Shown here piece after piece: positions 1 through 10,394 of a stretch of DNA of 64,000 nucleotides. A program made the translations under genes and the position numbers. Position 1 is the first letter of the stretch; the number at the start of each line of letters is the position of its first letter. The DNA comes from Ischnura elegans (taxonomy: Eukaryota; Arthropoda; Insecta; Odonata; Coenagrionidae): contig NC_060257.1 in NCBI RefSeq assembly GCF_921293095.1, positions 94,679,818-94,743,817 of the forward strand, read 5' to 3'. The notes under the pieces were generated by a model. The model did no database searches, was not told where the DNA came from, and worked only from the letters and a program-made list of their open reading frames with translations.

Positions 1-898
1 ACTCGTAAAGTTTTTTGGCTTTAGGGTCCATCGATGCGTATAAATGTCTTCCGAGGCAGGATCGTTATACAACCTTCCACCATTTTCGTCTGTAGAAACA
101 AATGCAATATGTTATTTCACTTAACCGCCGCTTCACGTATAGGAACAATAAACATACGCAAATGGAAGCATTTGAGGTATTAAATAACCGCTATACAGTT
201 TTATCAGTTATTTTTTGAATTTTCAGTGGAAAATACCAAAATAATAGAATGTACTCCTAAATGCACTTACTAAGTACATAGAAAAATGGCATATCAGTTG
301 TGATTGTTAATACAATGCTTTGCGTGATTTTTATTCAGTACGGCACTTATAAATTGTTTCAATAGTAAGTTGTTGTTGTTCTTGTAAGAAAATTTAGTGA
401 TGTAAAAAAAATCGCCTCTCTTCTGGATTTATGCTTACGTTTATCGGATAGAAACTTCTTTGTCGCCGCAACATTCCTGTTCCTGTATAACTGTTTGCAA
501 TAAGAATATTGGCTATTGTTTGCTTCTCCTCCATTAAAGCGACAACTCGCTATAGTGAGTATTTATTTGTCCACTGTGGGGTCTCGTTTTATCGAGGTTG
601 CACTGTAGTTGTTTTGAGGATGAAAAAACTGTACAAATTATATTATGGAAGGAATGAACTTAAATGTGGCTTATTTAATCTATCTTTTGAAAAATCGAAA
701 AATGTGCTGAAATGTGATTAAATACATACTTGTTAAAGTATTTTTTTATGCTAAACATGAAGAATGTAAATATTATAATGATTCTCATGCTTAAAGATTT
801 TTAAGTTTATATCTGTAAAACTTTGTGATGTTTTTGTGATATTATGTACAAAATTTGGGAGTTTGATTTGAGAGAGAAAAACTCTAACTATAGTACAT
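1..898. other. Non-coding, AT-rich flank (probable intron)
   Basis: I see no supportable coding region here. At 540-606 the sequence ends in a pogo-like terminus, with a run reading gaggttgcactg followed by TA at 607-608. This resembles the right end of a Tigger-type MITE, but no matching left end was found. The rest is ordinary AT-rich DNA leading into the splice acceptor at 927-928. Confidence 0.5.
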
Positions 899-928
899 TT
901 GTTTATTTCTTTTCATTTCCATTGTCAG

Positions 929-1018
929 TACACTCGGCGGAAGTCATCTAAGTCTTTGAAAACTGATGGCAAGGAAGTTGCCTCCAATGGCAATGCGGGA
1001 CATGCATGTGGTGAGTTG
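929..1018 (+). CDS. Candidate exon of the zinc-finger host gene (exon A)
   Basis: This is a 30-codon open stretch rich in Lys, Ser and Gly, beginning YTRRKSSK. It is preceded by a good polypyrimidine acceptor (tttccattgtcag) and ends at a strong donor, gtaagtg, at 1019. Both boundaries are phase 0, which matches the next exon at 3304. The open frame continues past the donor to 1144, so a longer exon is possible, and gtgagt at 1011 is an alternative donor in a different phase. I infer membership in the same gene as 3304-3492, 38906-40833 and 42246-42485 from strand, phase and composition. No domain is recognisable in this piece alone. Confidence 0.5.
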
Positions 1019-1450
1019 GTAAGTGATAATAGTAAGGATCCATCCCACGTACCACCTAACGTTTGGGGAAATAATTACGTGGAAAGTAGTACCACACCAT
1101 CAAGAAAAATGTTTGTGCATGTCAAATTTTCCTACAATTTTAGTTAGAGCTGTGAGAGCTTGTATTTTTTTTATTTGAGTGAGATTTTACTGCATATTTG
1201 AATTTTTTTCTTCTGGAGTTTGGGTCACTTCTGTGTGTCTATAAATATATTTTATCCATGCCAAAATTTTGCCATTTATCAGCCTTGGCCAGGACACGAA
1301 CGAGCTCTTGAAGGAAATGGTAGAAATGGAAAATTTGAGAGTAAGCGCCCTCATTCGAAATTGGTGATTCACCGGTTGTCTACTTGTGGTGCCCACTCTC
1401 ATTCTCAGTAGCCCAAGCTCCGAACACGCTTTCAAAACATCAGCTTAACT

Positions 1451-1659
1451 GGCGATAGTATTCCGGGTTCATTCCGCGTTGATTCTTGTTTTGTGGACGA
1501 CAGTCTCGGGCGTGTTCCAGCTCCCGTCTTCGGGTCCAAAAAATCCGAAGACGGGAGCTGGAACGCGCCCGAAACTGTCGTCCACAAAATAAGAATCAAG
1601 GCGGAATGAACCCGGAAAACTATCCTACCAATCAACTCACCGCGGAAGCCTCCATAATA
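1451..1659. repeat. Hairpin retroposon-like insertion with 12-bp target duplication
   Basis: A near-perfect inverted repeat of about 78 bp per arm (roughly 1454-1624) folds around a short loop near 1540. A ~35-bp tail, 1625-1659, follows it. The whole unit is bracketed by the direct repeat atcagcttaact at 1439-1450 and 1660-1671. One arm contains ccgaaga, a GC hairpin and then cgaaac followed by gtc, which resembles a decayed hammerhead ribozyme core. The layout of palindrome, tail and 12-bp duplication is the same as at 25454-25660. I infer a non-autonomous Penelope-like insertion; a simple foldback element is the alternative. Confidence 0.6.
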
Positions 1660-1780
1660 ATCAGCTTAACTCAAAACATTGTGTGCAGATCTTTTATTTT
1701 TCCTCGATTATGTCTTGAAAGCTGTTTCATGAATTACTGGATGAATTATGAATTACTTGAGGAATGTATTTTTGTAAATA

Positions 1781-3086
1781 CAGTGGAACTTGTTTAGTAT
1801 GTTTCTGAAGGGACCACAAAAAATGAACGTACTAACCAGGAAAACGTGCTAACGAGGAAAGTAAATAATAGCAGTCGGGGTAATTGCAATCTGAGGAAAA
1901 GTCGTCATAATTACATCTACTATCGGTAGTTGTCGTAGAGAACTGAACTGAACTCTTTTCACCTTTAAAATGAGCGCTACATTGAAAAACAATACCATGT
2001 GAATAAAAATCACAATGTTTCATAGATTTCCCGTAGACAATTACATGAAAACGGCGTCTATCTCCCGTGATTTATCCTATATATATTTATAGAAAGAGGA
2101 CAAGTAAAGCTAAGTCATGTCTTCTTTCTCACAGCATACTCGGAGGATATAACAACAACCCTGAGTATGTCAACTGATTGTTTTTAAATATCATAACAAT
2201 TGGACAAAATTATATTAACCTTTAATTACGGCGACAGCCGTGCACATTCGCTTCTGGAATGAAACCATATCGGTTAAGATATCGATCGATATATCGATTA
2301 ATAACACGCAAGATTATTAGATTACGACGTAATTACAAGAAGATTTTATATTATACAGTTGAAATTTACTTTAAAAAAATTGTCTTAATGTCGTCTCCTT
2401 TCGTGCCGAAATCAAGTATGCTAAGCTTCGCGTGGAGATCCAGAGCATCGTCTGCTCCCACAGCAGTATTCAAGTAAATACACACGTACTCCAGAGCCTA
2501 AACCGCCTAGACGTCGAGTTTATGCAGTACTGCTTTAGATGAAGTGGGATTTGGATAAGACTCATTTCTTCATCATGATAACTCGTGCAATAGCAACACT
2601 TGCCCACTCGCGACATTTGTGCGCAGTGGGGCAGTGGGCACTGCAGAGGCAATAGAAGGTAAGGAGCTCGGGGTGGGGAAAATCAAGGCTTCTCATTGGC
2701 TGCAGTTTAGTTAGTCAGACATTCCTGATAACTGGCTGCATTTTATTATTCATCACATCATACGAATTGAAAAATGCGTTTGGATAAATCACAGTCGAAG
2801 AAAGAGATGTGGAATGAATGCAAGAATGTCAATGGCTAATAATAATAAATTAAATCATGAATTCGGAGGTTTAGGACCCTTAAGAAGATAATAGAGAACG
2901 AATTGTGGGTTGCGTCACGGCAAGCAATTGAGCGTACTAACCAGGAAAGCGCAATTTTTTCAAACGTACTAACCAAATACTTTACCTGTATTTTGTTCGG
3001 ATGGTACCGGGACCGGGAGAAATCGCCGTACTAAGGAGGAAAACGTACTAAGGAGGAACGTACTAACCAAGTTATATGTGTAACTG
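1781..3086. mobile_element. pogo/Tigger-like MITE
   Basis: The left end reads cagtggaacttgtttagtat after a TA at 1779-1780. The right end carries gtactaaccaagtt and closes with actg before TA at 3087-3088. The motif cgtactaacca or cgtactaagga recurs near both ends (about 1828-1855 and 2933-3070) in the manner of subterminal repeats. The right terminus has a short insertion relative to the left, so the inverted repeat is imperfect. No transposase frame survives inside, so this is a non-autonomous or gutted copy. Confidence 0.5.
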
Positions 3087-3303
3087 TATATGTAATAATA
3101 ATTATATTTTATTGTATGTAACATGAAAAGTCACCTAAAATTGATGCTTGCCCTTTTGTAATGTAAGGAAACTCATGACTGGTATAAAGAACAGAAGAAG
3201 GGGTTTTTTTGTTGGGGATGTTGAATGCTGGAATCTTGTAACAATCCTGTTGGAAAAATATACGATTCCATTGCTAATGTGAGCCCTTCTTTTCTTGCAT
3301 TAG

Positions 3304-3492
3304 AAGCAGCATCAGGTTCCTCAGCCTGCACCATCCAGTCTCCTGCAAAACCTGACTTCTGTTGCCTCTTCATCTACTAGGAGGCTTGTTACCTTTGGCA
3401 ACAATACTGGGAGTCCAGAAAAGGCAGCCCAGATTCCTACGAGCAATGCTACCACCCCGATGGTCGTTGGAGGAACATTCCAATCAAATCAG
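3304..3492 (+). CDS. Candidate exon of the zinc-finger host gene (exon B)
   Basis: This is a 63-codon open segment rich in Gln, Ser, Thr and Pro, starting KQHQVPQPAPSSLLQ and ending GGTFQSNQ. It begins just after a strong acceptor (cttttcttgcattag) and ends at cag before gttcag. It is phase 0 at both ends, so it joins in frame to exon A and to the long exon at 38906. The other two forward frames are closed by stops. The low-complexity composition resembles the long exon. I have no family-level match for this segment; the evidence is splice signals, phase and codon openness. Confidence 0.55.
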
Positions 3493-4222
3493 GTTCAGTA
3501 TGATTTCATCTGACTTTGTATTTTAAAATAAATATTTGAATCATTAATCATTTATTGTGGTAAATATGCGAGAGTTGATGTAAAAAAATCACCAATAAAT
3601 TATCTGCTGGGAGCACTATGTGCGAGATTCTAGTATTGATGCATCGTGGCAGTAATCAAAGGAAAAATTAGCCTGAAACTCAGTGAAGTCAATGGAAAAT
3701 TTGTTGTAGTGTTTGGTTGATTTTGAATGAAACGGATATTTAGTAATTTTGGAACGCATATTGTCATTGTCATACTTGTAAGTGTTTAATGTACTTTTGA
3801 AAGTATAATACCAATTGCCGAAATTCATTGTTCGACACCTTTTGGGGGATTCATAGGCTGAAAAAATTCAGTGGGCGAGAATCGGAGAGGCGTGAAACAC
3901 GATTATATTGCTCTCGTGTAACTTGATATTTTTTCGAAGCTAATTGTAAGGTCTTTGTAGTACGATCCCTGCATGAGCTGGGACCTTTTTTTTTGTTTCG
4001 GAGTGGAGGAAAGCTTCTGAGGGGGGGAGGCGAGTGCTGAATGGGGGGGGAAGCGGATCTTGGGAAATGCGCTAATGTAACTATCCCATGGCTTCTCCAT
4101 CTCTCTTCTTCTATCTCTCAGCTTCTCCATATAGTATTTCAATCTCCTGGGGAAGATTCAAACTGTGTCTTTCATTATTAGCCACAAATAACACGTTGTA
4201 AACACTTTGTCTCATTTTCGTC

Positions 4223-4385
4223 AAACGATGGATGCAGGAAAATTATACTACGGAAGCGGAATCTTCAAAGGATCAATGCGGGAAAACGATACTTCGGGGA
4301 ACGATGGATGCGGGAAAAAATTACATTGTCGTTATGGAACTTATTTTGGGACCAGGAGCGGCGAACGATGAATGCGGGAAAATGA
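4223..4385. repeat. Short spaced repeats of an 'atgcgggaaaa' motif
   Basis: Four spaced copies of a motif close to gatggatgcgggaaaa occur near 4226, 4270, 4303 and 4367, all in one orientation. Such arrays are common near the ends of DNA transposons, but I could not find a matching opposite end, so the parent element is unidentified. Confidence 0.4.
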
Positions 4386-4852
4386 TAGATCTGTATTACG
4401 TTTGAAGGGGGTGCACTCTGCGGAGGGAGATTTCACTCAATGCAATGCAATTGGTGGTTCTGTATCGATTTATGTCAGAGTTAATGGTAATTTATGGAGC
4501 ATTTACTGTGTACCTTAGGGTGTTGCTTATTTTTTATTTTTTTTCTCACACTTTTCATCTACGTCTACATCTACATAATACCCTATAAGCCGCCTAAAAG
4601 GTGTGTGGCAGGGGGTGTTAGGACACCAACCGTTAACAAATAAAAAGGAAGTGCTCTATTATGTTCAATATCAAAGATTTCCCCCGATTTCACTAAATAC
4701 TGTACCTTTAACTTATTTTTTTTTTTAACCCTTACTAACCCAGAGCTGCTTCTGGGAGAAATTAAATGTCAAGCCTTATAATTTTGATAAAGTGAAAATT
4801 CAGTACTGAATCATAATTGTGGCAGCTACATATACCGCCATTAAACTTTACA

Positions 4853-5162
4853 CGTGTAAGTAATGAGGAAGTGCTCAGAAGAGCGGGAGGAAAGAAAAGG
4901 CTTCTAAAAACCTCAAGCAGAAGACGGGACAACTTAGTTGGCCTCATTATGAGGCACGATGGCCTGATGAAGATTATTGTAGAAGGACAGGTGGAAGGGA
5001 AGAAGGGCAAGGGATGGCCCCGAATGAGTTGCAAAGGACAGGTTATAAAGGGTGTAAAAGAGAAGAGATACGTCGGTATGAAAAGGAAAGCGGATAAGAG
5101 AGAGGAATGGAGAGCTGCGACAATACACCAATCTTAGGATTGTTGAGTAATGATGATGATGG
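4853..5162 (+). mobile_element. 5'-truncated RTE-like non-LTR retrotransposon (3' end)
   Basis: The translation matches the C-terminal end of the reverse transcriptase polyprotein also present at 23886-24176. Both share VSNEEVLRR, the RRRxNL..I.RHDGL segment and a terminal EWRAA block. Both copies end with a short GATGAT-type tail, here at 5147-5162. The piece keeps only about the last 100 residues and has lost the catalytic domain, as expected for a 5'-truncated retroposon copy. Assignment to the RTE-like group rests on this C-terminal signature and is my recollection of the family, not a search result. Confidence 0.65.
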
Positions 5163-5164
5163 TA

Positions 5165-6490
5165 AATGTTTACTGCACAAAAGATCATGTAGTTTAAATC
5201 TTTCCTGAATAGAGATCAAAATTTGTGCATTTTGAGATAATGCTTGAAAGCAACATAAGGTTGTAATGTGTTAAATCTTATGTGTTAATGATCTGAAGGG
5301 CATGTTCCTCATTAAGTTCCAAACATTTTCACAGTCGAGTGCATGGACTCGTCGTTGCGCTGGGAAAATATGTGCTGAGTCACCTCGATTTGGGCCCAAA
5401 ACCCACACCATCACTTTGCTGCATTTTGAGCTCTTCCCTTAAGTGGGTTGGTGTCCTCTCGCGAAGAACTTCCGAAAAATTTTGCACTCAAAAGATTTCC
5501 CTGTGTTGACGTCTTTATCTCAATCCCTCAACTTGATATCTATATTTTTTTGCATCGCTCAGTGTTGGTTTGTTAATCTCCTAGCGTCGGCAGCTGTTAA
5601 GCCAAGACGGTGGTCTTAGGAATTTGTTGGTAATCCCAGCTTCTATAAAACTTCATGGCCCGAGGGATTTTATTCTAAGCGAGTGCTATTCACGGAGTGG
5701 ATTTTTAAATGCAGTTCCCTCACCGCGAGGAAAGTTGTACATGGTAACATTCGCAGAAATATCTCTTATCTTCGTAAAGTATGGAGAGGGAAGAACGTAT
5801 AAACAATGGAAATGTTTATGAGGGATAAACATGTGCGGCATTACTAAAAATAAATTTTATATGATAAAATATTGAAATTGATTAATTTCTTACGTGTAGA
5901 ACCACAATGTATTTTGCAATAATCTGAAGTCTTTTGATAGGTTAACACTTTCAATGCTGACCATGTAAAACTCAAAATCGTCCCCCGGTACAGCTGTCGT
6001 TTTTTCATGCAAAATGCATGCATGGATGCCAAAAGAGCTGGCAAAAATAATTAAACAATTTTCTTGGCTCTAATTTGTTAGCTATGAACTTTTTTATTTA
6101 TGACATGATATCACGTCACCCGCACAGCGGGATATAAACGTGATGCGGGTTGCATACGGTCGGCTTTTTCCCAGCGCCACCGTTTTCTTTCAATTTTTTT
6201 TTCTGCGCTATGTATCCAAAAAAATAAGAGCAAAATGAATTTGTAATGTGCTACTGGTATCGCCATTGGTATTTTGCCACTGCCATAGGGAAATTTTTGG
6301 TTTAGATGGATGTAATGCAAGTTATAAGTACAAGGAATTGCTGTGAACAGCTGTTTGATTGGGATGGTAACTCTGAGCAAGATATTTTGGCATATTCCTT
6401 GTACTAATAATCTAAAGTGTTGGGGTAGGGTTCTTTAATATTGAATAATTTCTACATTTTCTTCTCAAGCTACCTTTCTCGTCACAAATT
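5165..6490. other. Non-coding stretch without recognised features
   Basis: I find no convincing gene, tandem array or terminal repeat here. Short open frames are present, but none has splice context or a family signature. Confidence 0.5.
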
Positions 6491-6496
6491 CCATAA

Positions 6497-6990
6497 CTCG
6501 GGGCACGCAGAGCCCAAGTGAAATAAGCCAATATGGCCGATATACTACTTCATTCATTCACACAGCGCCTTAAGCGCAAACATCTATCAAACACTATCGT
6601 TCAAAACGCATGTTCCTGTCTCTTTCCTACTATCGTGTGAGTGTGTACCTTTCCTTTCATCCTTGTGTCCTCGTCCATTCCTTCCCTTGGTGAGTGGTGA
6701 GCTGCCCCAGTGCCATCTATTGGTTACTCTCGTGGGCCACAGCAAAGGGAGTTTTCTGTGTGTAAACCCCCCCCGAAATCATGGTAAATCTAAGCGTCCT
6801 GGTAGCGCAACTGGTAGAGCACCTGGCCGGCAACCAGGAGGTTCTGGGTTCGAGTCCCAGTCAGGCCGCATTTTTACCCTCTGATTTCTGGCTATTTTCC
6901 ATCTACCACAGCACACTTGTCCTCGTCCTTTTTCCATTATATGTTCCTATCCCTTTCTTTCCTTACCTCTGAATTTATATGTATATAATA
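6497..6990 (+). repeat. tRNA-derived SINE-like repeat, copy 1
   Basis: The segment is repeated almost exactly at 9005-9440. It contains a tRNA-like core with Pol III box A (tagcgcaactgg) and box B (gggttcgagtccc), flanked by family-specific sequence ending in an AT-rich tail and an ATATGT microsatellite. Because the non-tRNA flanks are also duplicated, a dispersed SINE-like unit is more likely than a tRNA gene. The two copies bracket the Penelope-like element, so they may instead be part of its terminal repeats. Confidence 0.6.
6795..6868 (+). tRNA. tRNA-like sequence, probably a SINE head (not a working tRNA)
   Basis: A nearly complete cloverleaf can be drawn: acceptor stem 6 of 7 pairs, a D arm of 3 of 4 pairs, anticodon stem cctgg/ccagg and a perfect 5-bp T stem (ctggg/cccag). 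The loop ccggcaa would place GGC at the anticodon, but it has C rather than the universal U at position 33. An identical copy in repeated flanks is at 9201-9274. Confidence 0.35.
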
Positions 6991-7020
6991 TATGTATATA
7001 ATATATGTATATATATATAA
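6975..7020. repeat. TATATG/TA microsatellite
   Basis: An alternating TA tract with TATATG interruptions sits at the junction between the SINE-like repeat and the Penelope-like 3' region. Confidence 0.8.
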
Positions 7021-7120
7021 AGTCTTGAGGAAAGCGCACTACGCGATAGTATAAATATGTAACGGACAAAATAAACACTAATAAAAACATAGGAACACAT
7101 AGAAAAGGACACTCACAAAA

Positions 7121-7161
7121 AAACGTTCAAACGTTTCAGCGGGTTGACCCGCTATCGTCAG
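7121..7161 (-). ncRNA. Hammerhead ribozyme-like core in the Penelope-like 3' region
   Basis: Read on the minus strand, the sequence has ctgacga, then a hairpin agcggg/cccgct, then gaaac, then a short stem (acgtt/aacgt), then a uridine-uridine step. That is the order of hammerhead core elements CUGANGA, stem II, GAAA, stem III and NUH. Penelope-like elements are known to carry minimal hammerhead motifs in their terminal repeats, and this lies about 120 bp past the reverse transcriptase stop. I could not find a convincing stem I in the flanks, so activity is doubtful for this copy. Confidence 0.5.
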
Positions 7162-7278
7162 TGCTGAAGGTGAACTGCTGCAGGCGGATCCTCCAGAAGC
7201 TCTCCTTGGTGAAGTAGTGGGGGTGGAAGAAGGGGAAGGGGAGAGGGGGGGAAGGGAGGGTAGGGTTTCCTTTGACTA

Positions 7279-8856
7279 TTAGTGGGCAATGTTTAGCCCG
7301 GGCGTTTCAAACGCCTTTTCAACCCAAATATGTGCCATTTCCCTCGTTCTCACCTCGATGATGGTTGCCTTTTCTGGCAGAATTTCAATGATGGTTAGGG
7401 AAAAACATTTATCGAAAGAACTATTGTGTGAGGCAGTGTGAATGGGGATGGGTTCATGAAAGGGGGGGGTTTTGCAGGAGTGCCTGTGGTTGTTCATTCG
7501 GATGGATATGGGTGTGGTGCATTCTCCTATGTAGTACGAGGGGCAAAAATTACAAAGCAGCTTGTAGACAACGTTGAAGGAAGTACAAGACGGTATGGAG
7601 GAGGATCTATTGATGACAGGTGAAGTGGTGGGGCGTAGCAGAGGGCAGCACTTGCAACGAGGGCGGTTGCATGGAGTAAGGGAGGAGAGTGGGGGGAGTG
7701 TGTGCCAGAGGAGGGGGCGGGTGGATTTTAAAATATTACCTAAGTTAGGTGCTCTTCTGTAGGCAATGGAGGGGCAGGATGGAAGAAGAGCAGCTGTGGT
7801 TTTGTTATTGCTGATGATGAGGTACAGATCTTTTAATATTTTTTTAATTTTTTGAGTGCCAGGGAAGAATGTGGTGGTGAGATTGAGTTTACTGGTTTGT
7901 ACTTTTTTGGTGCGTGGGGTATATTGTTCGGAGGGAGAGAGTATTTTCTTTTTAAGTAGGGATTCTGGATACTCTCGTTTGAGGAGAGCATGGTGGAGGT
8001 TCTGTGTGGCTCTTTGAAGAGATGGTGAATTGTTGCAGATGCGATGGGCGCGGACTGAGAGGGAGTAGGGGATTGCGTGTTTGGTGTGAGGTGGATGGCA
8101 ACTGGTGTAGTGCAGGTATAGTTCATGGTTGGTGGGTTTTTTGTGGATGGAGGTGCTGAAGATATTGTTTTCAAGGTGGATGTTTATGTCAAGGAAGGTA
8201 AGGGAGGAAGCAGAAATTGATGAAGTGAAAGAAACGGATGAGGTGGAGTTGAGGGATGCAATGAAAGTGTCAAGCGAATCACGCCCATGGGCCCATAGTA
8301 AAAAAATGTCGTCGATGAATCGGACCCACAGGAGAGGCTTGAGGGTTTGGGAATTTAGAAAGGAGCTTTCCAGGTGGCCCATGTAGAGGTTTGCATAGGC
8401 TGGGGCCATTCTGGTTCTCATCGGGACTCCTCACTTTGGCAGGTAGATGGTGTCGTTGAAATTGAAGGCGTTTTTGTTAAGAATTAGTTCAGTTAATTGG
8501 ATGATGAAGTTGGTGGAGGGAGAGTGAGGCTGAGGGCGTTGGGCAAGAAAATAGTTGAGGGCATTGAGGCCTTCGTGGTGGGGAATAGAAGTATAGAGTG
8601 AAACGACGTCAATTGTCGCCATTAGGAGATTGGTACCAGTAGGGATAGGGGTTGAGTTAAGTATGCTTAGGAAATGATAGGAGTATTTTATGAAAGATGG
8701 AAGGGTGGTGACAAGAGGTTGCAAGTAGTGATCTAGAAGGGCTGATATTCTTTCGGTTGGGGAATTGCGAAGGAAAAGTACACACTCACACGATAGCAGG
8801 AAAGAGACAGGAACATGCGTTTCGGCTCTGATTTCTGGCTTTTTTCCATCTACCAC
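7279..8856 (-). pseudogene. Penelope-like reverse transcriptase with GIY-YIG endonuclease (broken)
   Basis: The frame encodes the RT of a Penelope-like element. It has a YTSIPH block, a TRMAPAYANLYMG block, the catalytic FIDDIFLLW box, and a C-terminal GIY-YIG endonuclease domain (VVYKLLC, YYIGECT). One in-frame TGA at 8431-8433 splits the gene just before the GVPM motif; the reading frame is otherwise continuous. The N-terminus is cut near 8770, where the sequence switches to an inverted piece of the adjacent SINE-like repeat, so about the first third of a normal Penelope protein is missing. This is a dead copy. The RT plus GIY-YIG pairing makes the family call firm. Confidence 0.85.
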
Positions 8857-9004
8857 AGCACCGTTGTCCTCGTCCTTTTTCTATTCCATGTTCCTATCCC
8901 TTTCTTTCCTTACCTGTGAATTTATTTGTATGTTTGCGCTTAAGGCGCCGTGTGAATGAATGAAGTAGTGTATCGGCCATATTGGCTTATTTCACTTGGG
9001 CTCT

Positions 9005-9440
9005 GCGTGCCCCGAAACGCATGTTCCTGTCTCTTTCCTGCTATCGTGTGAGTGTGTACTTTTCCTTTCATCCTTGTGTCCTCGTCCATTCCTTCCGTTG
9101 GTGAGTGGTGCCCCAGTGCCATCTATTGGTTACTCTGGTGGGCCATAGCAAAGGGAGTTTTCTGTGTATAAACCCCCGCCGAAATCATGGTAAATCTAAG
9201 CGTCCTGGTAGCGCAACTGGTAGAGCACCTGGCCGGCAACCAGGAGGTTCTGGGTTCGAGTCCCAGTCAGGCCGCATTTTTACCCTCTGATTTCTGGCTT
9301 TTTTCCATCTACCACAGCACCGTTGTCCTCGTCCTTTTTCTATTCTCTATTCCATGTTCCTATCCCTTTCTTTCCTTACCTGTGAATTTATTTGTATGTT
9401 TGCGCTTAAGGCGCCGTGTGAATGAATGAAGTAGTATATA
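9005..9440 (+). repeat. tRNA-derived SINE-like repeat, copy 2 (with inverted fragment at 8770-9004)
   Basis: This copy matches 6600-6990, including the same tRNA-like core. The preceding segment, 8770-9004, holds an inverted piece of the same family: gcgcttaaggcgc, and the reverse complement of the region around 6500-6590. The repeats therefore form a complex palindromic arrangement around the Penelope-like element, typical of Penelope insertions with inverted terminal pieces. Confidence 0.55.
9201..9274 (+). tRNA. tRNA-like sequence, probably a SINE head (second copy)
   Basis: It is identical to 6795-6868, with the same stems and the same C33 in the anticodon loop. It lies in repeated flanks and is best read as the Pol III promoter part of a SINE-like unit. 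Confidence 0.35.
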
Positions 9441-9455
9441 TATATTTATATATAT

Positions 9456-9704
9456 ATATCATAAAAAACCCTAGGATGGGCAGTATCAGAACACACAATA
9501 AAGAATAGAAACTCACACTCACTAGATAACTAAATTTTCGGTGGCATTACCACCTTCCTCGGAGTTAGGAAAAGACTGTCACAGTCTTTTCCTAACTCCG
9601 AGGAAGGTGGTAATGCCACCGAAAATTTAGTTATCTAGTGAGTGAGAGTTTCTATTCTTTATTGTGCGTTCTGATACTGCCCATCCTAGGGTTTTTTATG
9701 ATAT
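9456..9704. repeat. 249-bp near-perfect palindrome (Penelope-like hairpin)
   Basis: The two arms mirror each other around position 9580 with only scattered mismatches. One arm includes ccgagga, the hairpin ggtgg/ccacc and then cgaaaa, again resembling a decayed hammerhead core. An AT microsatellite borders the left side. The structure matches the hairpins at 1451-1659 and 25454-25660, although a clear target duplication was not found here. Confidence 0.6.
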
Positions 9705-9714
9705 TTACCTCGCC

Positions 9715-9894
9715 GAGGAACATTTCGAAGTGTTATATATGTATTTATATTTCCACGTAATTTAATCGCATTTATAATAAATATACTGTTTCTTCGGCAA
9801 TTCTGAAAAGAAACGTTCATACGAACTTCGTTATTACGAAACCCCGGTTTTTCGGTCCCGTGAACTTCGTAATAACGAGAGTCTACTGTATTTT
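9715..9894. mobile_element. pogo/Tigger-like end fragment
   Basis: The end reads aacttcgtaataacgagagtctactg followed by TA, with a second inverted copy of the acttcgttattacgaa motif at about 9823-9840. This is a typical pogo-type terminal inverted repeat with subterminal copy. The opposite end was not found; the fragment adjoins the hairpin repeat. Confidence 0.45.
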
Positions 9895-10394
9895 CTGACG
9901 GTGTATTTGGATGTATCATGATGTGCACCACTCCTGCTGGCTGTTCTAAGGTTGGAGGGGGTACGGAGATGAAGCGAGGGGTGATAGTAAGATTTAGTCG
10001 GTCCGCTTGTAAGAACTAGGAATAGCTTTTTTGGGAGTGTCATCGGCACATCAAAAAGATGAGGAAAGATTTTGCTGATACGTGTCATTGGGGTATAGAC
10101 TCCTTTGCCGAAATAAAAATGGATGAGGAAACAGAAAGAATCAACCCATAACTTCCTCATTAATATCTTCTGAACTCAAGCCAATAACATATTTTTGCAA
10201 TAATATGTGACCGAGTTAAAAAGTAATACATAAAAACTGGAACTAGGTAATATTATTTGCAAGCAAACATCTCACAAGTAATCTTCATTTAGGCCATGTA
10301 TCGCAGTTCTTACTACGACTATTGTGAGAAAATCTGAAAATGATGTAAATTTTTACTGCAATAATATTTTTTCATTTGGTGCATAATAATAATA

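Larger units (their letters stand above)
1019..3303 (+). other. Intron between exons A and B
   Basis: The interval runs from donor gtaagtg to acceptor ttcttttcttgcattag. It contains the hairpin repeat at 1451-1659 and a pogo-like MITE at 1781-3086. I see nothing coding in it. Confidence 0.45.

Noticed and set aside
6795-6868. Functional tRNA gene with GGC anticodon
   Set aside because: C instead of U at position 33, and the flanks are duplicated together with it at 9201-9274, so it is a SINE-type head.
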